Origin: Bos javanicus | Lineage: Eukaryota > Chordata > Mammalia > Artiodactyla > Bovidae | Direction of reading: 5' to 3' | Assembly (NCBI RefSeq): GCF_032452875.1 | Contig: NW_026893857.1 | Coordinates: forward strand, 248,001 to 312,000 | Length of the DNA: 64,000 nucleotides | In this document: piece by piece, positions 11,165 through 25,686 of the stretch | Layout of the letters: every line of letters starts with the position of its first letter | How positions within the stretch are numbered: position 1 is the first letter of the stretch | Translations under genes and position numbers: made by a program | Notes under the pieces: generated by a model | The model's input: the letters and a program-made list of their open reading frames with translations, nothing else | Databases searched by the model: none | Told to the model about the DNA's origin: nothing

Positions 11165-13248
11165 ACATGATCAGTGTATGATAGCAAACATGCTCAGCGC
11201 ATGATCAGTCACATGGTCAGCCCCATTAAGTCACGTGATCACTACATGATAGTCATGTGACCAGTCCATGCTCAGTCATGGTATCAGTGCATGATCAGAC
11301 ACGTGATCAGTGCATGATAGCCACGTGATCATTGCATGATAGCCACGTGATCAGTGCATGATCAGCCAGGTGATCAGTGAATGATTGCTACGTGATCAGT
11401 TCATGATTAGTCACGTGATCTGTGCATGACCAGGCAGGTGATCAGTGTATGACCAGCCACATGATCAGTGCATGATAGCCACGTGATCAGTGCATGATCA
11501 GTCACCTGATGGGTGTATGATCAGTCACGTGACCGGTACATGGTAGCTACATGATCATTGCATGATCAGCCACGTGAGTAGTGCATGATAGCCACGTGAT
11601 CAGTGCATGATCAGTGACGTGATCAGTGCATGATCAGTCATGTAATCTGTGCATGACCAGGCACGTGATCAGTGTATGACCAGCCATGTGATCAGTGCAT
11701 GATAGCCACGTGATCAGTGCATGATCAATTACATCATCAGTGCATGATCAGTCACGTGACCAGTACATGGTAGCTGCGTGATCATTGTATGACCAGCCAC
11801 GTGATCAGTGCATGATAGCCACGTGATCAGTGCATGATCAGTCACGTGATCAGTGCATGATCAGCCACGTGATCAGTGCATGATCAATTACGTGATCATT
11901 GCATGATCAGTCACGTGACCAGTACATGGTAGCTACGTGATCATTGCATGATCAGCCACGTGATCAGTACATGATAGCCACGTGATCAGTGCATGATCAG
12001 TCATGTGATACGTGTGTGATCAGCCACGTGATCAGTGCATGATATCCACCTGATCAGTGAATGATAGCCACGTGATTAGTGCATGATAGTCACGTGATCA
12101 GTGCATGATCATCCACGTGATCAGTGCATGTGGAGTCATGTAGTCAATGCATGATAGCGCCGTGATCAGTGCACGATCAGTCCCGTGATGAGTGTATGAT
12201 CAGCCAAGTGATCAGTGCAAGATAGCTACGTGATCAGTGCATGATCAGTCACATGATCAGTGCATGATAGCCACGTGAGCAGTGCATACAATTACGTGAT
12301 CAGTGCATGCGCAATCACGTGATCAGTGCATGAGAGCCACGTGATCAGTGCATGATCATTCACATGATAGGTGTGTGATCAGCGACGTGAACAGTGCATG
12401 CTCAGTCACGTGATCAGGGCCTGCTGAGCTGCGTGATTACTGTCTGCTCATCTGCTTGACAATTGCCAGCTGAGCTGTACGATTCCTGCCTGTCATCTCC
12501 TTGACTATTGCCACCTGTGCTGCATAATTCCTGCCTGCTCATCTACTTGATTATTTCCAGCTGAGCAGCATGATTTCTCAGAGCTGAGTTCCATGATTAT
12601 AGCCTGCTGACTGATTCCTGCCTACTCAGCTCTTTGTTCATTGCCTCCAGATGCACATGATCAGTGTGTGACACCAAACATGATCAGCACATGATCAGTC
12701 ACATGATGAATGCATGATAAGCCAGGTGATCAGTGCATGATCAATTACGTGATCAGTGCATGATCAGTCATGTGACCAGTACATGGTAGCTGCGTGATCA
12801 CTGCATGATCAGCCACGTGATAAGTGCATGTTCAATCACGTGTTCAGTGCATGATCAGCCACGTGATCAGTGCATGGTCAGACACGTGAACAGTGTATGA
12901 TTAGCCACGTGATCAGTGCATGATATCCAAGTGATCAATGCTTGATCAATCACGTGATCAGTGTATGATCAGCCAGGTGAACAGTGCATGCTCAGTCACG
13001 TGATCAGGGCCTGCTGAGCTGCGTGATTACTGTCTGCTCATCTGCTTGACAATTGCCAGCTGAGCTGCATGATTCCTGCCTGTCATCTGCTTGACAATTG
13101 CCAGCTGTGCTGTGTAATTCCTGCCTGCTCAGCTGCTTGATTATTGCCAGCTGAGCAGCATGATTCCTCACAGCTGAGTTCCATGATTATTGCCTGCTGA
13201 CTGTTTGATTCATGCCTACTCAGCTCTTTGTTTATTGCCTCCAGAGGC
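11165..13248 (+). repeat. HOR unit 6 with 182-bp internal deletion (2084 bp)
   Basis: Block A 12417-12654, block B 13007-13248. Exactly 182 bp shorter than its neighbours. The missing part is in the long array around 11780-11880, where GTAGCTGCGTGATCATTG leads into TATGACCAGCC and then to a TCAATTACGTG unit, skipping the segment with CACATTAGCAG. The loss equals the 182-bp spacing of the GTCACGTGACC sub-repeats seen in unit 2. Confidence 0.93.
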
Positions 13249-15514
13249 ACATGATCAGTGTATGATAGCAAACATGCTCAGCGCATGATCAGTCACATGG
13301 TCAGCCCCATTAAGTCACGTGATCACTACATGATAGTCATGTGACCAGTCCATGCTCAGTCATGGTATCAGTGCATGATCAGACACGTGATCAGTGCATG
13401 ATAGCCACGTGATCATTGCATGATAGCCACGTGATCAGTGCATGATCAGCCAGGTGATCAGTGAATGATTGCTACGTGATCAGTTCATGATTAGTCACGT
13501 GATCTGTGCATGACCAGGCAGGTGATCAGTGTATGACCAGCCACATGATCAGTGCATGATAGCCACGTGATCAGTGCATGATCAGTCACCTGATGGGTGT
13601 ATGATCAGTCACGTGACCGGTACATGGTAGCTACATGATCATTGCATGATCAGCCACGTGAGTAGTGCATGATAGCCACGTGATCAGTGCATGATCAGTG
13701 ACGTGATCAGTGCATGATCAGTCATGTAATCTGTGCATGACCAGGCACGTGATCAGTGTATGACCAGCCATGTGATCAGTGCATGATAGCCACGTGATCA
13801 GTGCATGATCAATTACATCATCAGTGCATGATCAGTCACGTGACCAGTACATGGTAGCTGCGTGATCAGTGTATGACCAGCCAAGTGATCAGTGCATGAT
13901 AGCCACGTGATCAGTGCATGATCAGTCACGTGATCAGTGCATGATCAGTCACGTGATCAGTGCCTGATCAGCCACATGATCAGTGCATGATCAGTCACGT
14001 GACCAGTACATGGTAGCTGCGTGATCATTTCATGATCAGCCACATTAGCAGTGCATGATAGCCACGTGATCAGTGCTTGATCAGTCACGTGATCAGTGCA
14101 TGATCAGTCACGTGATCAGTGCATGATCAGCCACATGATCAGTGCATGATCAATTACGTGATCATTGCATGATCAGTCACGTGACCAGTACATGGTAGCT
14201 ACGTGATCATTGCATGATCAGCCACGTGATCAGTACATGATAGCCACGTGATCAGTGCATGATCAGTCATGTGATACGTGTGTGATCAGCCACGTGATCA
14301 GTGCATGATATCCACCTGATCAGTGAATGATAGCCACGTGATTAGTGCATGATAGTCACGTGATCAGTGCATGATCATCCACGTGATCAGTGCATGTGGA
14401 GTCATGTAGTCAATGCATGATAGCGCCGTGATCAGTGCACGATCAGTCCCGTGATGAGTGTATGATCAGCCAAGTGATCAGTGCAAGATAGCTACGTGAT
14501 CAGTGCATGATCAGTCACATGATCAGTGCATGATAGCCACGTGAGCAGTGCATACAATTACGTGATCAGTGCATGCGCAATCACGTGATCAGTGCATGAG
14601 AGCCACGTGATCAGTGCATGATCATTCACATGATAGGTGTGTGATCAGCGACGTGAACAGTGCATGCTCAGTCACGTGATCAGGGCCTGCTGAGCTGCGT
14701 GATTACTGTCTGCTCATCTGCTTGACAATTGCCAGCTGAGCTGTACGATTCCTGCCTGTCATCTCCTTGACTATTGCCACCTGTGCTGCATAATTCCTGC
14801 CTGCTCATCTACTTGATTATTTCCAGCTGAGCAGCATGATTTCTCAGAGCTGAGTTCCATGATTATAGCCTGCTGACTGATTCCTGCCTACTCAGCTCTT
14901 TGTTCATTGCCTCCAGATGCACATGATCAGTGTGTGACACCAAACATGATCAGCACATGATCAGTCACATGATGAATGCATGATAAGCCAGGTGATCAGT
15001 GCATGATCAATTACGTGATCAGTGCATGATCAGTCATGTGACCAGTACATGGTAGCTGCGTGATCACTGCATGATCAGCCACGTGATAAGTGCATGTTCA
15101 ATCACGTGTTCAGTGCATGATCAGCCACGTGATCAGTGCATGGTCAGACACGTGAACAGCGTATGATTAGCCACGTGATCAGTGCATGATATCCAAGTGA
15201 TCAATGCTTGATCAATCACGTGATCAGTGTATGATCAGCCAGGTGAACAGTGCATGCTCAGTCACGTGATCAGGGCCTGCTGAGCTGCGTGATTACTGTC
15301 TGCTCATCTGCTTGACAATTGCCAGCTGAGCTGCATGATTCCTGCCTGTCATCTGCTTGACAATTGCCAGCTGTGCTGTGTAATTCCTGCCTGCTCAGCT
15401 GCTTGATTATTGCCAGCTGAGCAGCATGATTCCTCACAGCTGAGTTCCATGATTATTGCCTGCTGACTGTTTGATTCATGCCTACTCAGCTCTTTGTTTA
15501 TTGCCTCCAGAGGC
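13249..15514 (+). repeat. HOR unit 7 (2266 bp)
   Basis: Block A 14683-14920, block B 15273-15514. The full-length form returns directly after the shortened unit 6. It carries C at 15160 (AACAGCGTATG), a CpG state otherwise found in units 9 and 11-17, while its neighbours 6 and 8 have T. Confidence 0.94.
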
Positions 15515-17780
15515 ACATGATCAGTGTATGATAGCAAACATGCTCAGCGCATGATCAGTCACATGGTCAGCCCCATTAAGTCACGTGATCACTACATGAT
15601 AGTCATGTGACCAGTCCATGCTCAGTCATGGTATCAGTGCATGATCAGACACGTGATCAGTGCATGATAGCCACGTGATCATTGCATGATAGCCACGTGA
15701 TCAGTGCATGATCAGCCAGGTGATCAGTGAATGATTGCTACGTGATCAGTTCATGATTAGTCACGTGATCTGTGCATGACCAGGCAGGTGATCAGTGTAT
15801 GACCAGCCACATGATCAGTGCATGATAGCCACGTGATCAGTGCATGATCAGTCACCTGATGGGTGTATGATCAGTCACGTGACCGGTACATGGTAGCTAC
15901 ATGATCATTGCATGATCAGCCACGTGAGTAGTGCATGATAGCCACGTGATCAGTGCATGATCAGTGACGTGATCAGTGCATGATCAGTCATGTAATCTGT
16001 GCATGACCAGGCACGTGATCAGTGTATGACCAGCCATGTGATCAGTGCATGATAGCCACGTGATCAGTGCATGATCAATTACATCATCAGTGCATGATCA
16101 GTCACGTGACCAGTACATGGTAGCTGCGTGATCAGTGTATGACCAGCCAAGTGATCAGTGCATGATAGCCACGTGATCAGTGCATGATCAGTCACGTGAT
16201 CAGTGCATGATCAGTCACGTGATCAGTGCCTGATCAGCCACATGATCAGTGCATGATCAGTCACGTGACCAGTACATGGTAGCTGCGTGATCATTTCATG
16301 ATCAGCCACATTAGCAGTGCATGATAGCCACGTGATCAGTGCTTGATCAGTCACGTGATCAGTGCATGATCAGTCACGTGATCAGTGCATGATCAGCCAC
16401 ATGATCAGTGCATGATCAATTACGTGATCATTGCATGATCAGTCACGTGACCAGTACATGGTAGCTACGTGATCATTGCATGATCAGCCACGTGATCAGT
16501 ACATGATAGCCACGTGATCAGTGCATGATCAGTCATGTGATACGTGTGTGATCAGCCACGTGATCAGTGCATGATATCCACCTGATCAGTGAATGATAGC
16601 CACGTGATTAGTGCATGATAGTCACGTGATCAGTGCATGATCATCCACGTGATCAGTGCATGTGGAGTCATGTAGTCAATGCATGATAGCGCCGTGATCA
16701 GTGCACGATCAGTCCCGTGATGAGTGTATGATCAGCCAAGTGATCAGTGCAAGATAGCTACGTGATCAGTGCATGATCAGTCACATGATCAGTGCATGAT
16801 AGCCACGTGAGCAGTGCATACAATTACGTGATCAGTGCATGCGCAATCACGTGATCAGTGCATGAGAGCCACGTGATCAGTGCATGATCATTCACATGAT
16901 AGGTGTGTGATCAGCGACGTGAACAGTGCATGCTCAGTCACGTGATCAGGGCCTGCTGAGCTGCGTGATTACTGTCTGCTCATCTGCTTGACAATTGCCA
17001 GCTGAGCTGTACGATTCCTGCCTGTCATCTCCTTGACTATTGCCACCTGTGCTGCATAATTCCTGCCTGCTCATCTACTTGATTATTTCCAGCTGAGCAG
17101 CATGATTTCTCAGAGCTGAGTTCCATGATTATAGCCTGCTGACTGATTCCTGCCTACTCAGCTCTTTGTTCATTGCCTCCAGATGCACATGATCAGTGTG
17201 TGACACCAAACATGATCAGCACATGATCAGTCACATGATGAATGCATGATAAGCCAGGTGATCAGTGCATGATCAATTACGTGATCAGTGCATGATCAGT
17301 CATGTGACCAGTACATGGTAGCTGCGTGATCACTGCATGATCAGCCACGTGATAAGTGCATGTTCAATCACGTGTTCAGTGCATGATCAGCCACGTGATC
17401 AGTGCATGGTCAGACACGTGAACAGTGTATGATTAGCCACGTGATCAGTGCATGATATCCAAGTGATCAATGCTTGATCAATCACGTGATCAGTGTATGA
17501 TCAGCCAGGTGAACAGTGCATGCTCAGTCACGTGATCAGGGCCTGCTGAGCTGCGTGATTACTGTCTGCTCATCTGCTTGACAATTGCCAGCTGAGCTGC
17601 ATGATTCCTGCCTGTCATCTGCTTGACAATTGCCAGCTGTGCTGTGTAATTCCTGCCTGCTCAGCTGCTTGATTATTGCCAGCTGAGCAGCATGATTCCT
17701 CACAGCTGAGTTCCATGATTATTGCCTGCTGACTGTTTGATTCATGCCTACTCAGCTCTTTGTTTATTGCCTCCAGAGGC
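15515..17780 (+). repeat. HOR unit 8 (2266 bp)
   Basis: Block A 16949-17186, block B 17539-17780. It matches units 5 and 7 closely, with T in AACAGTGTATG. Last copy before the region of consensus-like changes. Confidence 0.94.
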
Positions 17781-20047
17781 ACATGATCAGTGTATGATAG
17801 CAAACATGCTCAGCGCATGATCAGTCACATGGTCAGCCCCATTAAGTCACGTGATCACTACATGATAGTCATGTGACCAGTCCATGCTCAGTCATGGTAT
17901 CAGTGCATGATCAGACACGTGATCAGTGCATGATAGCCACGTGATCATTGCATGATAGCCACGTGATCAGTGCATGATCAGCCAGGTGATCAGTGAATGA
18001 TTGCTACGTGATCAGTTCATGATTAGTCACGTGATCTGTGCATGACCAGGCAGGTGATCAGTGTATGACCAGCCACATGATCAGTGCATGATAGCCACGT
18101 GATCAGTGCATGATCAGTCACCTGATGGGTGTATGATCAGTCACGTGACCGGTACATGGTAGCTACATGATCATTGCATGATCAGCCACGTGAGTAGTGC
18201 ATGATAGCCACGTGATCAGTGCATGATCAGTGACGTGATCAGTGCATGATCAGTCATGTAATCTGTGCATGACCAGGCACGTGATCAGTGTATGACCAGC
18301 CATGTGATCAGTGCATGATAGCCACGTGATCAGTGCATGATCAATTACATCATCAGTGCATGATCAGTCACGTGACCAGTACATGGTAGCTGCGTGATCA
18401 GTGTATGACCAGCCAAGTGATCAGTGCATGATAGCCACGTGATCAGTGCATGATCAGTCACGTGATCAGTGCATGATCAGTCACGTGATCAGTGCCTGAT
18501 CAGCCACATGATCAGTGCATGATCAGTCACGTGACCAGTACATGGTAGCTGCGTGATCATTGCATGATCAGCCACGTGATCAGTGCATGATAGCCACGTG
18601 ATCAGTGCATGATCAGTCACGTGATCAGTGCATGATCAGTCACGTGATCAGTGCATGATCAGCCACATGATCAGTGCATGATCAATTACGTGATCATTGC
18701 ATGATCAGTCACGTGACCAGTACATGGTAGCTACGTGATCAGTGCATGATCAGCCACGTGATCAGTGCATGATAGCCACGTGATCAGTGCATGATCAGTC
18801 ATGTGATACGTGTGTGATCAGCCACGTGATCAGTGCATGATCATCCACCTGATCAGTGAATGATAGCCACGTGATTAGTGCATGATAGTCACGTGATCAG
18901 TGCATGATCAGCCACGTGATCAGTGCATGTGGAGTCACGTAGTCAATGCATGATAGCGCCGTGATCAGTGCACGATCAGTCCCGTGATGAGTGTATGATC
19001 AGCCACGTGATCAGTGCAAGATAGCTACGTGATCAGTGCATGATCAGTCACGTGATCAGTGCATGATAGCCACGTGATCAGTGCATACAATTACGTGATC
19101 AGTGCATGCGCAATCACGTGATCAGTGCATGAGAGCCACGTGATCAGTGCATGATCATTCACGTGATCGGTGTGTGATCAGCGACGTGAACAGTGCATGC
19201 TCAGTCACGTGATCAGGGCCTGCTGAGCTGCGTGATTACTGTCTGCTCATCTGCTTGACAATTGCCAGCTGAGCTGTACGATTCCTGCCTGTCATCTCCT
19301 TGACTATTGCCACCTGTGCTGCATAATTCCTGCCTGCTCATCTACTTGATTATTTCCAGCTGAGCAGCATGATTTCTCAGAGCTGAGTTCCATGATTATA
19401 GCCTGCTGACTGATTCCTGCCTACTCAGCTCTTTGTTCATTGCCTCCAGATGCACATGATCAGTGTGTGACACCAAACATGATCAGCACATGATCAGTCA
19501 CATGATGAATGCATGATAAGCCAGGTGATCAGTGCATGATCAATTACGTGATCAGTGCATGATCAGTCATGTGACCAGTACATGGTAGCTGCGTGATCAC
19601 TGCATGATCAGCCACGTGATAAGTGCATGTTCAATCACGTGTTCAGTGCATGATCAGCCACGTGATCAGTGCATGGTCAGACACGTGAACAGCGTATGAT
19701 TAGCCACGTGATCAGTGCATGATATCCAAGTGATCAATGCTTGATCAATCACGTGATCAGTGTATGATCAGCCAGGTGAACAGTGCATGCTCAGTCACGT
19801 GATCAGGGCCTGCTGAGCTGCGTGATTACTGTCTGCTCATCTGCTTGACAATTGCCAGCTGAGCTGCACGATTCCTGCCTGTCATCTGCTTGACAATTGC
19901 CAGCTGTGCTGCGTAATTCCTGCCTGCTCAGCTGCTTGATTATTGCCAGCTGAGCAGCATGATTCCTCACAGCTGAGTTCCATGATTATTGCCTGCTGAC
20001 TGTTTGATTCATGCCTACTCAGCTCTTTGTTTATTGCCTCCAGAGGC
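17781..20047 (+). repeat. HOR unit 9, consensus-like long array (2267 bp)
   Basis: Block A 19216-19453, block B 19806-20047. From about 18550 to 19180 many sites that are diverged in other copies read as the monomer consensus: CACATTAGCAG becomes CACGTGATCAG, TTTCATG becomes TTGCATG, GCTTGATC becomes GCATGATC, CCAAGTG becomes CCACGTG, and GAGCAGTGCATAC becomes GATCAGTGCATAC. Length is unchanged apart from one base. Block B has GCTGCGTAATT, where most copies have GCTGTGTAATT. Confidence 0.92.
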
Positions 20048-21202
20048 ACATGATCAGTGTATGATAGCAAACATGCTCAGCGCATGATCAGTCACATGGT
20101 CAGCCCCATTAAGTCACGTGATCACTACATGATAGTCATGTGACCAGTCCATGCTCAGTCATGGTATCAGTGCATGATCAGACACGTGATCAGTGCATGA
20201 TAGCCACGTGATCATTGCATGATAGCCACGTGATCAGTGCATGATCAGCCACGTGATCAGTGAATGATTGCTACGTGATCAGTGCATGATTAGTCACGTG
20301 ATCTGTGCATGACCAGGCACGTGATCAGTGCATGACCAGCCACATGATCAGTGCATGATCAGCCACGTGATCAGTGCATGATCAGTCACCTGATGGGTGT
20401 ATGCTCAGTCACGTGACCGGTACATGGTAGCTACGTGATCATTGCATGATCAGCCACGTGAGTAGTGCATGATAGCCACGTGATCAGTGCATGATCAGCG
20501 ACGTGATCAGTGCATGATCAGTCATGTAATCTGTGCATGACCAGCCACGTGATCAGTGTATGAGCAGCCATGTGATCAGTGCATGATAGCCACGTGATCA
20601 GTGCATGATCAATGCATCAGTGCATGATCAGTCACGTGACCAGTACATGGTAGCTGCGTGATCAGTGCATGACCAGCCAAGTGATCAGTGCATGATAGCC
20701 ACGTGATCAGTGCATGATCAGTCACGTGATCAGTGCCTGATCAGCCACGTGATCAGTGCATGATCAGCCACGTGACCAGTGCATGGTAGCCACGTGATCA
20801 CTGCATGATCAGCCACGTGATCAGTGCATGGTCAGCCACGTGAACAGTGCATGATTAGCCACGTGATCAGTGCATGATATCCACGTGATCAATGCTTGAT
20901 CAATCACGTGATCAGTGTATGATCAGCCAGGTGAACAGTGCATGCTCAGTCACGTGATCAGGGCCTGCTGAGCTGCGTGATTACTGTCTGCTCATCTGCT
21001 TGACAATTGCCAGCTGAGCTGCATGATTCCTGCCTGTCATCTGCTTGACAATTGCCAGCTGTGCTGTGTAATTCCTGCCTGCTCAGCTGCTTGATTATTG
21101 CCAGCTGAGCAGCATGATTCCTCACAGCTGAGTTCCATGATTATTGCCTGCTGACTGTTTGATTCATGCCTACTCAGCTCTTTGTTTATTGCCTCCAGAG
21201 GC
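20048..21202 (+). repeat. HOR unit 10, half-size copy without block A (1155 bp)
   Basis: Only block B (20961-21202) is present. Sequence follows the long array to about 20770, then passes straight to the unit normally just upstream of block B (GTGCATGGTCAG), removing the rest of the long array, block A and most of the short array. The flank before block B (CAGCCAGGTGAACAG) is the normal B flank, so the loss was internal rather than an A x B exchange. Like unit 9 it carries many consensus-like bases (20240-20890). Confidence 0.93.
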
Positions 21203-23443
21203 ACATGATCAGTGTATGATAGCAAACATGCTCAGCGCATGATCAGTCACATGGTCAGCCCCATTAAGTCACGTGATCACTACATGATAGTCATGTGACC
21301 AGTCCATGCTCAGTCATGGTATCAGTGCATGATCAGACACGTGATCAGTGCATGATAGCCACGTGATCATTGCATGATAGCCACGTGATCAGTGCATGAT
21401 CAGCCAGGTGATCAGTGAATGATTGCTACGTGATCAGTTCATGATTAGTCACGTGATCTGTGCATGACCAGGCAGGTGATCAGTGTATGACCAGCCACAT
21501 GATCAGTGCATGATAGCCACGTGATCAGTGCATGATCAGTCACCTGATGGGTGTATGATCAGTCACGTGACCGGTACATGGGAGCTACATGATCATTGCA
21601 TGATCAGCCACGTGAGTAGTGCATGATAGCCACGTGATCAGTGCATGATCAGTGACGTGATGTGCATGATCAGTCATGTAATCTGTGCATGACCAGGCAC
21701 GTGATCAGTGTATGACCAGCCATGTGATCAGTGCATGATAGCCACGTGATCAGTGCATGATCAATTACATCATCAGTGCATGATCAGTCACGTGACCAGT
21801 ACATGGTAGCTGCGTGATCAGTGTATGACCAGCCAAGTGATCAGTGCATGATAGCCACGTGATCAGTGCATGATCAGTCACGTGATCAGTGCCTGATCAG
21901 CCACATGATCAGTGCATGATCAGTCACGTGACCAGTACATGGTAGCTGCGTGATCATTTCATGATCAGCCACATTAGCAGTGCATGATAGCCACGTGATC
22001 AGTGCTTGATCAGTCACGTGATCAGTGCATGATCAGTCACGTGATCAGTGCATGATCAGCCACATGATCAGTGCATGATCAATTACGTGATCATTGCATG
22101 ATCAGTCACGTGACCAGTACATGGTAGCTACGTGATCATTGCATGATCAGCCACGTGATCAGTACATGATAGCCACGTGATCAGTGCATGATCAGTCATG
22201 TGATACGTGTGTGATCAGCCACGTGATCAGTGCATGATATCCACCTGATCAGTGAATGATAGCCACGTGATTAGTGCATGATAGTCACGTGATCAGTGCA
22301 TGATCATCCACGTGATCAGTGCATGTGGAGTCATGTAGTCAATGCATGATAGCGCCGTGATCAGTGCACGATCAGTCCCGTGATGAGTGTATGATCAGCC
22401 AAGTGATCAGTGCAAGATAGCTACGTGATCAGTGCATGATCAGTCACATGATCAGTGCATGATAGCCACGTGAGCAGTGCATACAATTACGTGATCAGTG
22501 CATGCGCAATCACGTGATCAGTGCATGAGAGCCACGTGATCAGTGCATGATCATTCACATGATAGGTGTGTGATCAGCGACGTGAACAGTGCATGCTCAG
22601 TCACGTGATCAGGGCCTGCTGAGCTGCGTGATTACTGTCTGCTCATCTGCTTGACAATTGCCAGCTGAGCTGTACGATTCCTGCCTGTCATCTCCTTGAC
22701 TATTGCCACCTGTGCTGCATAATTCCTGCCTGCTCATCTACTTGATTATTTCCAGCTGAGCAGCATGATTTCTCAGAGCTGAGTTCCATGATTATAGCCT
22801 GCTGACTGATTCCTGCCTACTCAGCTCTTTGTTCATTGCCTCCAGATGCACATGATCAGTGTGTGACACCAAACATGATCAGCACATGATCAGTCACATG
22901 ATGAATGCATGATAAGCCAGGTGATCAGTGCATGATCAATTACGTGATCAGTGCATGATCAGTCATGTGACCAGTACATGGTAGCTGCGTGATCACTGCA
23001 TGATCAGCCACGTGATAAGTGCATGTTCAATCACGTGTTCAGTGCATGATCAGCCACGTGATCAGTGCATGGTCAGACACGTGAACAGCGTATGATTAGC
23101 CACGTGATCAGTGCATGATATCCAAGTGATCAATGCTTGATCAATCACGTGATCAGTGTATGATCAGCCAGGTGAACAGTGCATGCTCAGTCACGTGATC
23201 AGGGCCTGCTGAGCTGCGTGATTACTGTCTGCTCATCTGCTTGACAATTGCCAGCTGAGCTGCATGATTCCTGCCTGTCATCTGCTTGACAATTGCCAGC
23301 TGTGCTGTGTAATTCCTGCCTGCTCAGCTGCTTGATTATTGCCAGCTGAGCAGCATGATTCCTCACAGCTGAGTTCCATGATTATTGCCTGCTGACTGTT
23401 TGATTCATGCCTACTCAGCTCTTTGTTTATTGCCTCCAGAGGC
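21203..23443 (+). repeat. HOR unit 11 (2241 bp), first of the 2243-bp family
   Basis: Block A 22612-22849, block B 23202-23443. One 23-bp monomer present in units 2-5 before GTGCCTGATCAGCC (about 21880) is absent, and this absence persists in most later units. A further 2 bp are lost at about 21660 (GTGATGTGCATG for GTGATCAGTGCATG). G state of ACATGGGAGCT; C state of AACAGCGTATG. Confidence 0.93.
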
Positions 23444-25686
23444 ACATGATCAGTGTATGATAGCAAACATGCTCAGCGCATGATCAGTCACATGGTCAGC
23501 CCCATTAAGTCACGTGATCACTACATGATAGTCATGTGACCAGTCCATGCTCAGTCATGGTATCAGTGCATGATCAGACACGTGATCAGTGCATGATAGC
23601 CACGTGATCATTGCATGATAGCCACGTGATCAGTGCATGATCAGCCAGGTGATCAGTGAATGATTGCTACGTGATCAGTTCATGATTAGTCACGTGATCT
23701 GTGCATGACCAGGCAGGTGATCAGTGTATGACCAGCCACATGATCAGTGCATGATAGCCACGTGATCAGTGCATGATCAGTCACCTGATGGGTGTATGAT
23801 CAGTCACGTGACCGGTACATGGGAGCTACATGATCATTGCATGATCAGCCACGTGAGTAGTGCATGATAGCCACGTGATCAGTGCATGATCAGTGACGTG
23901 ATCAGTGCATGATCAGTCATGTAATCTGTGCATGACCAGGCACGTGATCAGTGTATGACCAGCCATGTGATCAGTGCATGATAGCCACGTGATCAGTGCA
24001 TGATCAATTACATCATCAGTGCATGATCAGTCACGTGACCAGTACATGGTAGCTGCGTGATCAGTGTATGACCAGCCAAGTGATCAGTGCATGATAGCCA
24101 CGTGATCAGTGCATGATCAGTCACGTGATCAGTGCCTGATCAGCCACATGATCAGTGCATGATCAGTCACGTGACCAGTACATGGTAGCTGCGTGATCAT
24201 TTCATGATCAGCCACATTAGCAGTGCATGATAGCCACGTGATCAGTGCTTGATCAGTCACGTGATCAGTGCATGATCAGTCACGTGATCAGTGCATGATC
24301 AGCCACATGATCAGTGCATGATCAATTACGTGATCATTGCATGATCAGTCACGTGACCAGTACATGGTAGCTACGTGATCATTGCATGATCAGCCACGTG
24401 ATCAGTACATGATAGCCACGTGATCAGTGCATGATCAGTCATGTGATACGTGTGTGATCAGCCACGTGATCAGTGCATGATATCCACCTGATCAGTGAAT
24501 GATAGCCACGTGATTAGTGCATGATAGTCACGTGATCAGTGCATGATCATCCACGTGATCAGTGCATGTGGAGTCATGTAGTCAATGCATGATAGCGCCG
24601 TGATCAGTGCACGATCAGTCCCGTGATGAGTGTATGATCAGCCAAGTGATCAGTGCAAGATAGCTACGTGATCAGTGCATGATCAGTCACATGATCAGTG
24701 CATGATAGCCACGTGAGCAGTGCATACAATTACGTGATCAGTGCATGCGCAATCACGTGATCAGTGCATGAGAGCCACGTGATCAGTGCATGATCATTCA
24801 CATGATAGGTGTGTGATCAGCGACGTGAACAGTGCATGCTCAGTCACGTGATCAGGGCCTGCTGAGCTGCGTGATTACTGTCTGCTCATCTGCTTGACAA
24901 TTGCCAGCTGAGCTGTACGATTCCTGCCTGTCATCTCCTTGACTATTGCCACCTGTGCTGCATAATTCCTGCCTGCTCATCTACTTGATTATTTCCAGCT
25001 GAGCAGCATGATTTCTCAGAGCTGAGTTCCATGATTATAGCCTGCTGACTGATTCCTGCCTACTCAGCTCTTTGTTCATTGCCTCCAGATGCACATGATC
25101 AGTGTGTGACACCAAACATGATCAGCACATGATCAGTCACATGATGAATGCATGATAAGCCAGGTGATCAGTGCATGATCAATTACGTGATCAGTGCATG
25201 ATCAGTCATGTGACCAGTACATGGTAGCTGCGTGATCACTGCATGATCAGCCACGTGATAAGTGCATGTTCAATCACGTGTTCAGTGCATGATCAGCCAC
25301 GTGATCAGTGCATGGTCAGACACGTGAACAGCGTATGATTAGCCACGTGATCAGTGCATGATATCCAAGTGATCAATGCTTGATCAATCACGTGATCAGT
25401 GTATGATCAGCCAGGTGAACAGTGCATGCTCAGTCACGTGATCAGGGCCTGCTGAGCTGCGTGATTACTGTCTGCTCATCTGCTTGACAATTGCCAGCTG
25501 AGCTGCATGATTCCTGCCTGTCATCTGCTTGACAATTGCCAGCTGTGCTGTGTAATTCCTGCCTGCTCAGCTGCTTGATTATTGCCAGCTGAGCAGCATG
25601 ATTCCTCACAGCTGAGTTCCATGATTATTGCCTGCTGACTGTTTGATTCATGCCTACTCAGCTCTTTGTTTATTGCCTCCAGAGGC
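23444..25686 (+). repeat. HOR unit 12 (2243 bp)
   Basis: Block A 24855-25092, block B 25445-25686. Reference copy of the 2243-bp family: identical plan to unit 2 minus one 23-bp monomer. G state of ACATGGGAGCT, C state of AACAGCGTATG. Confidence 0.94.
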
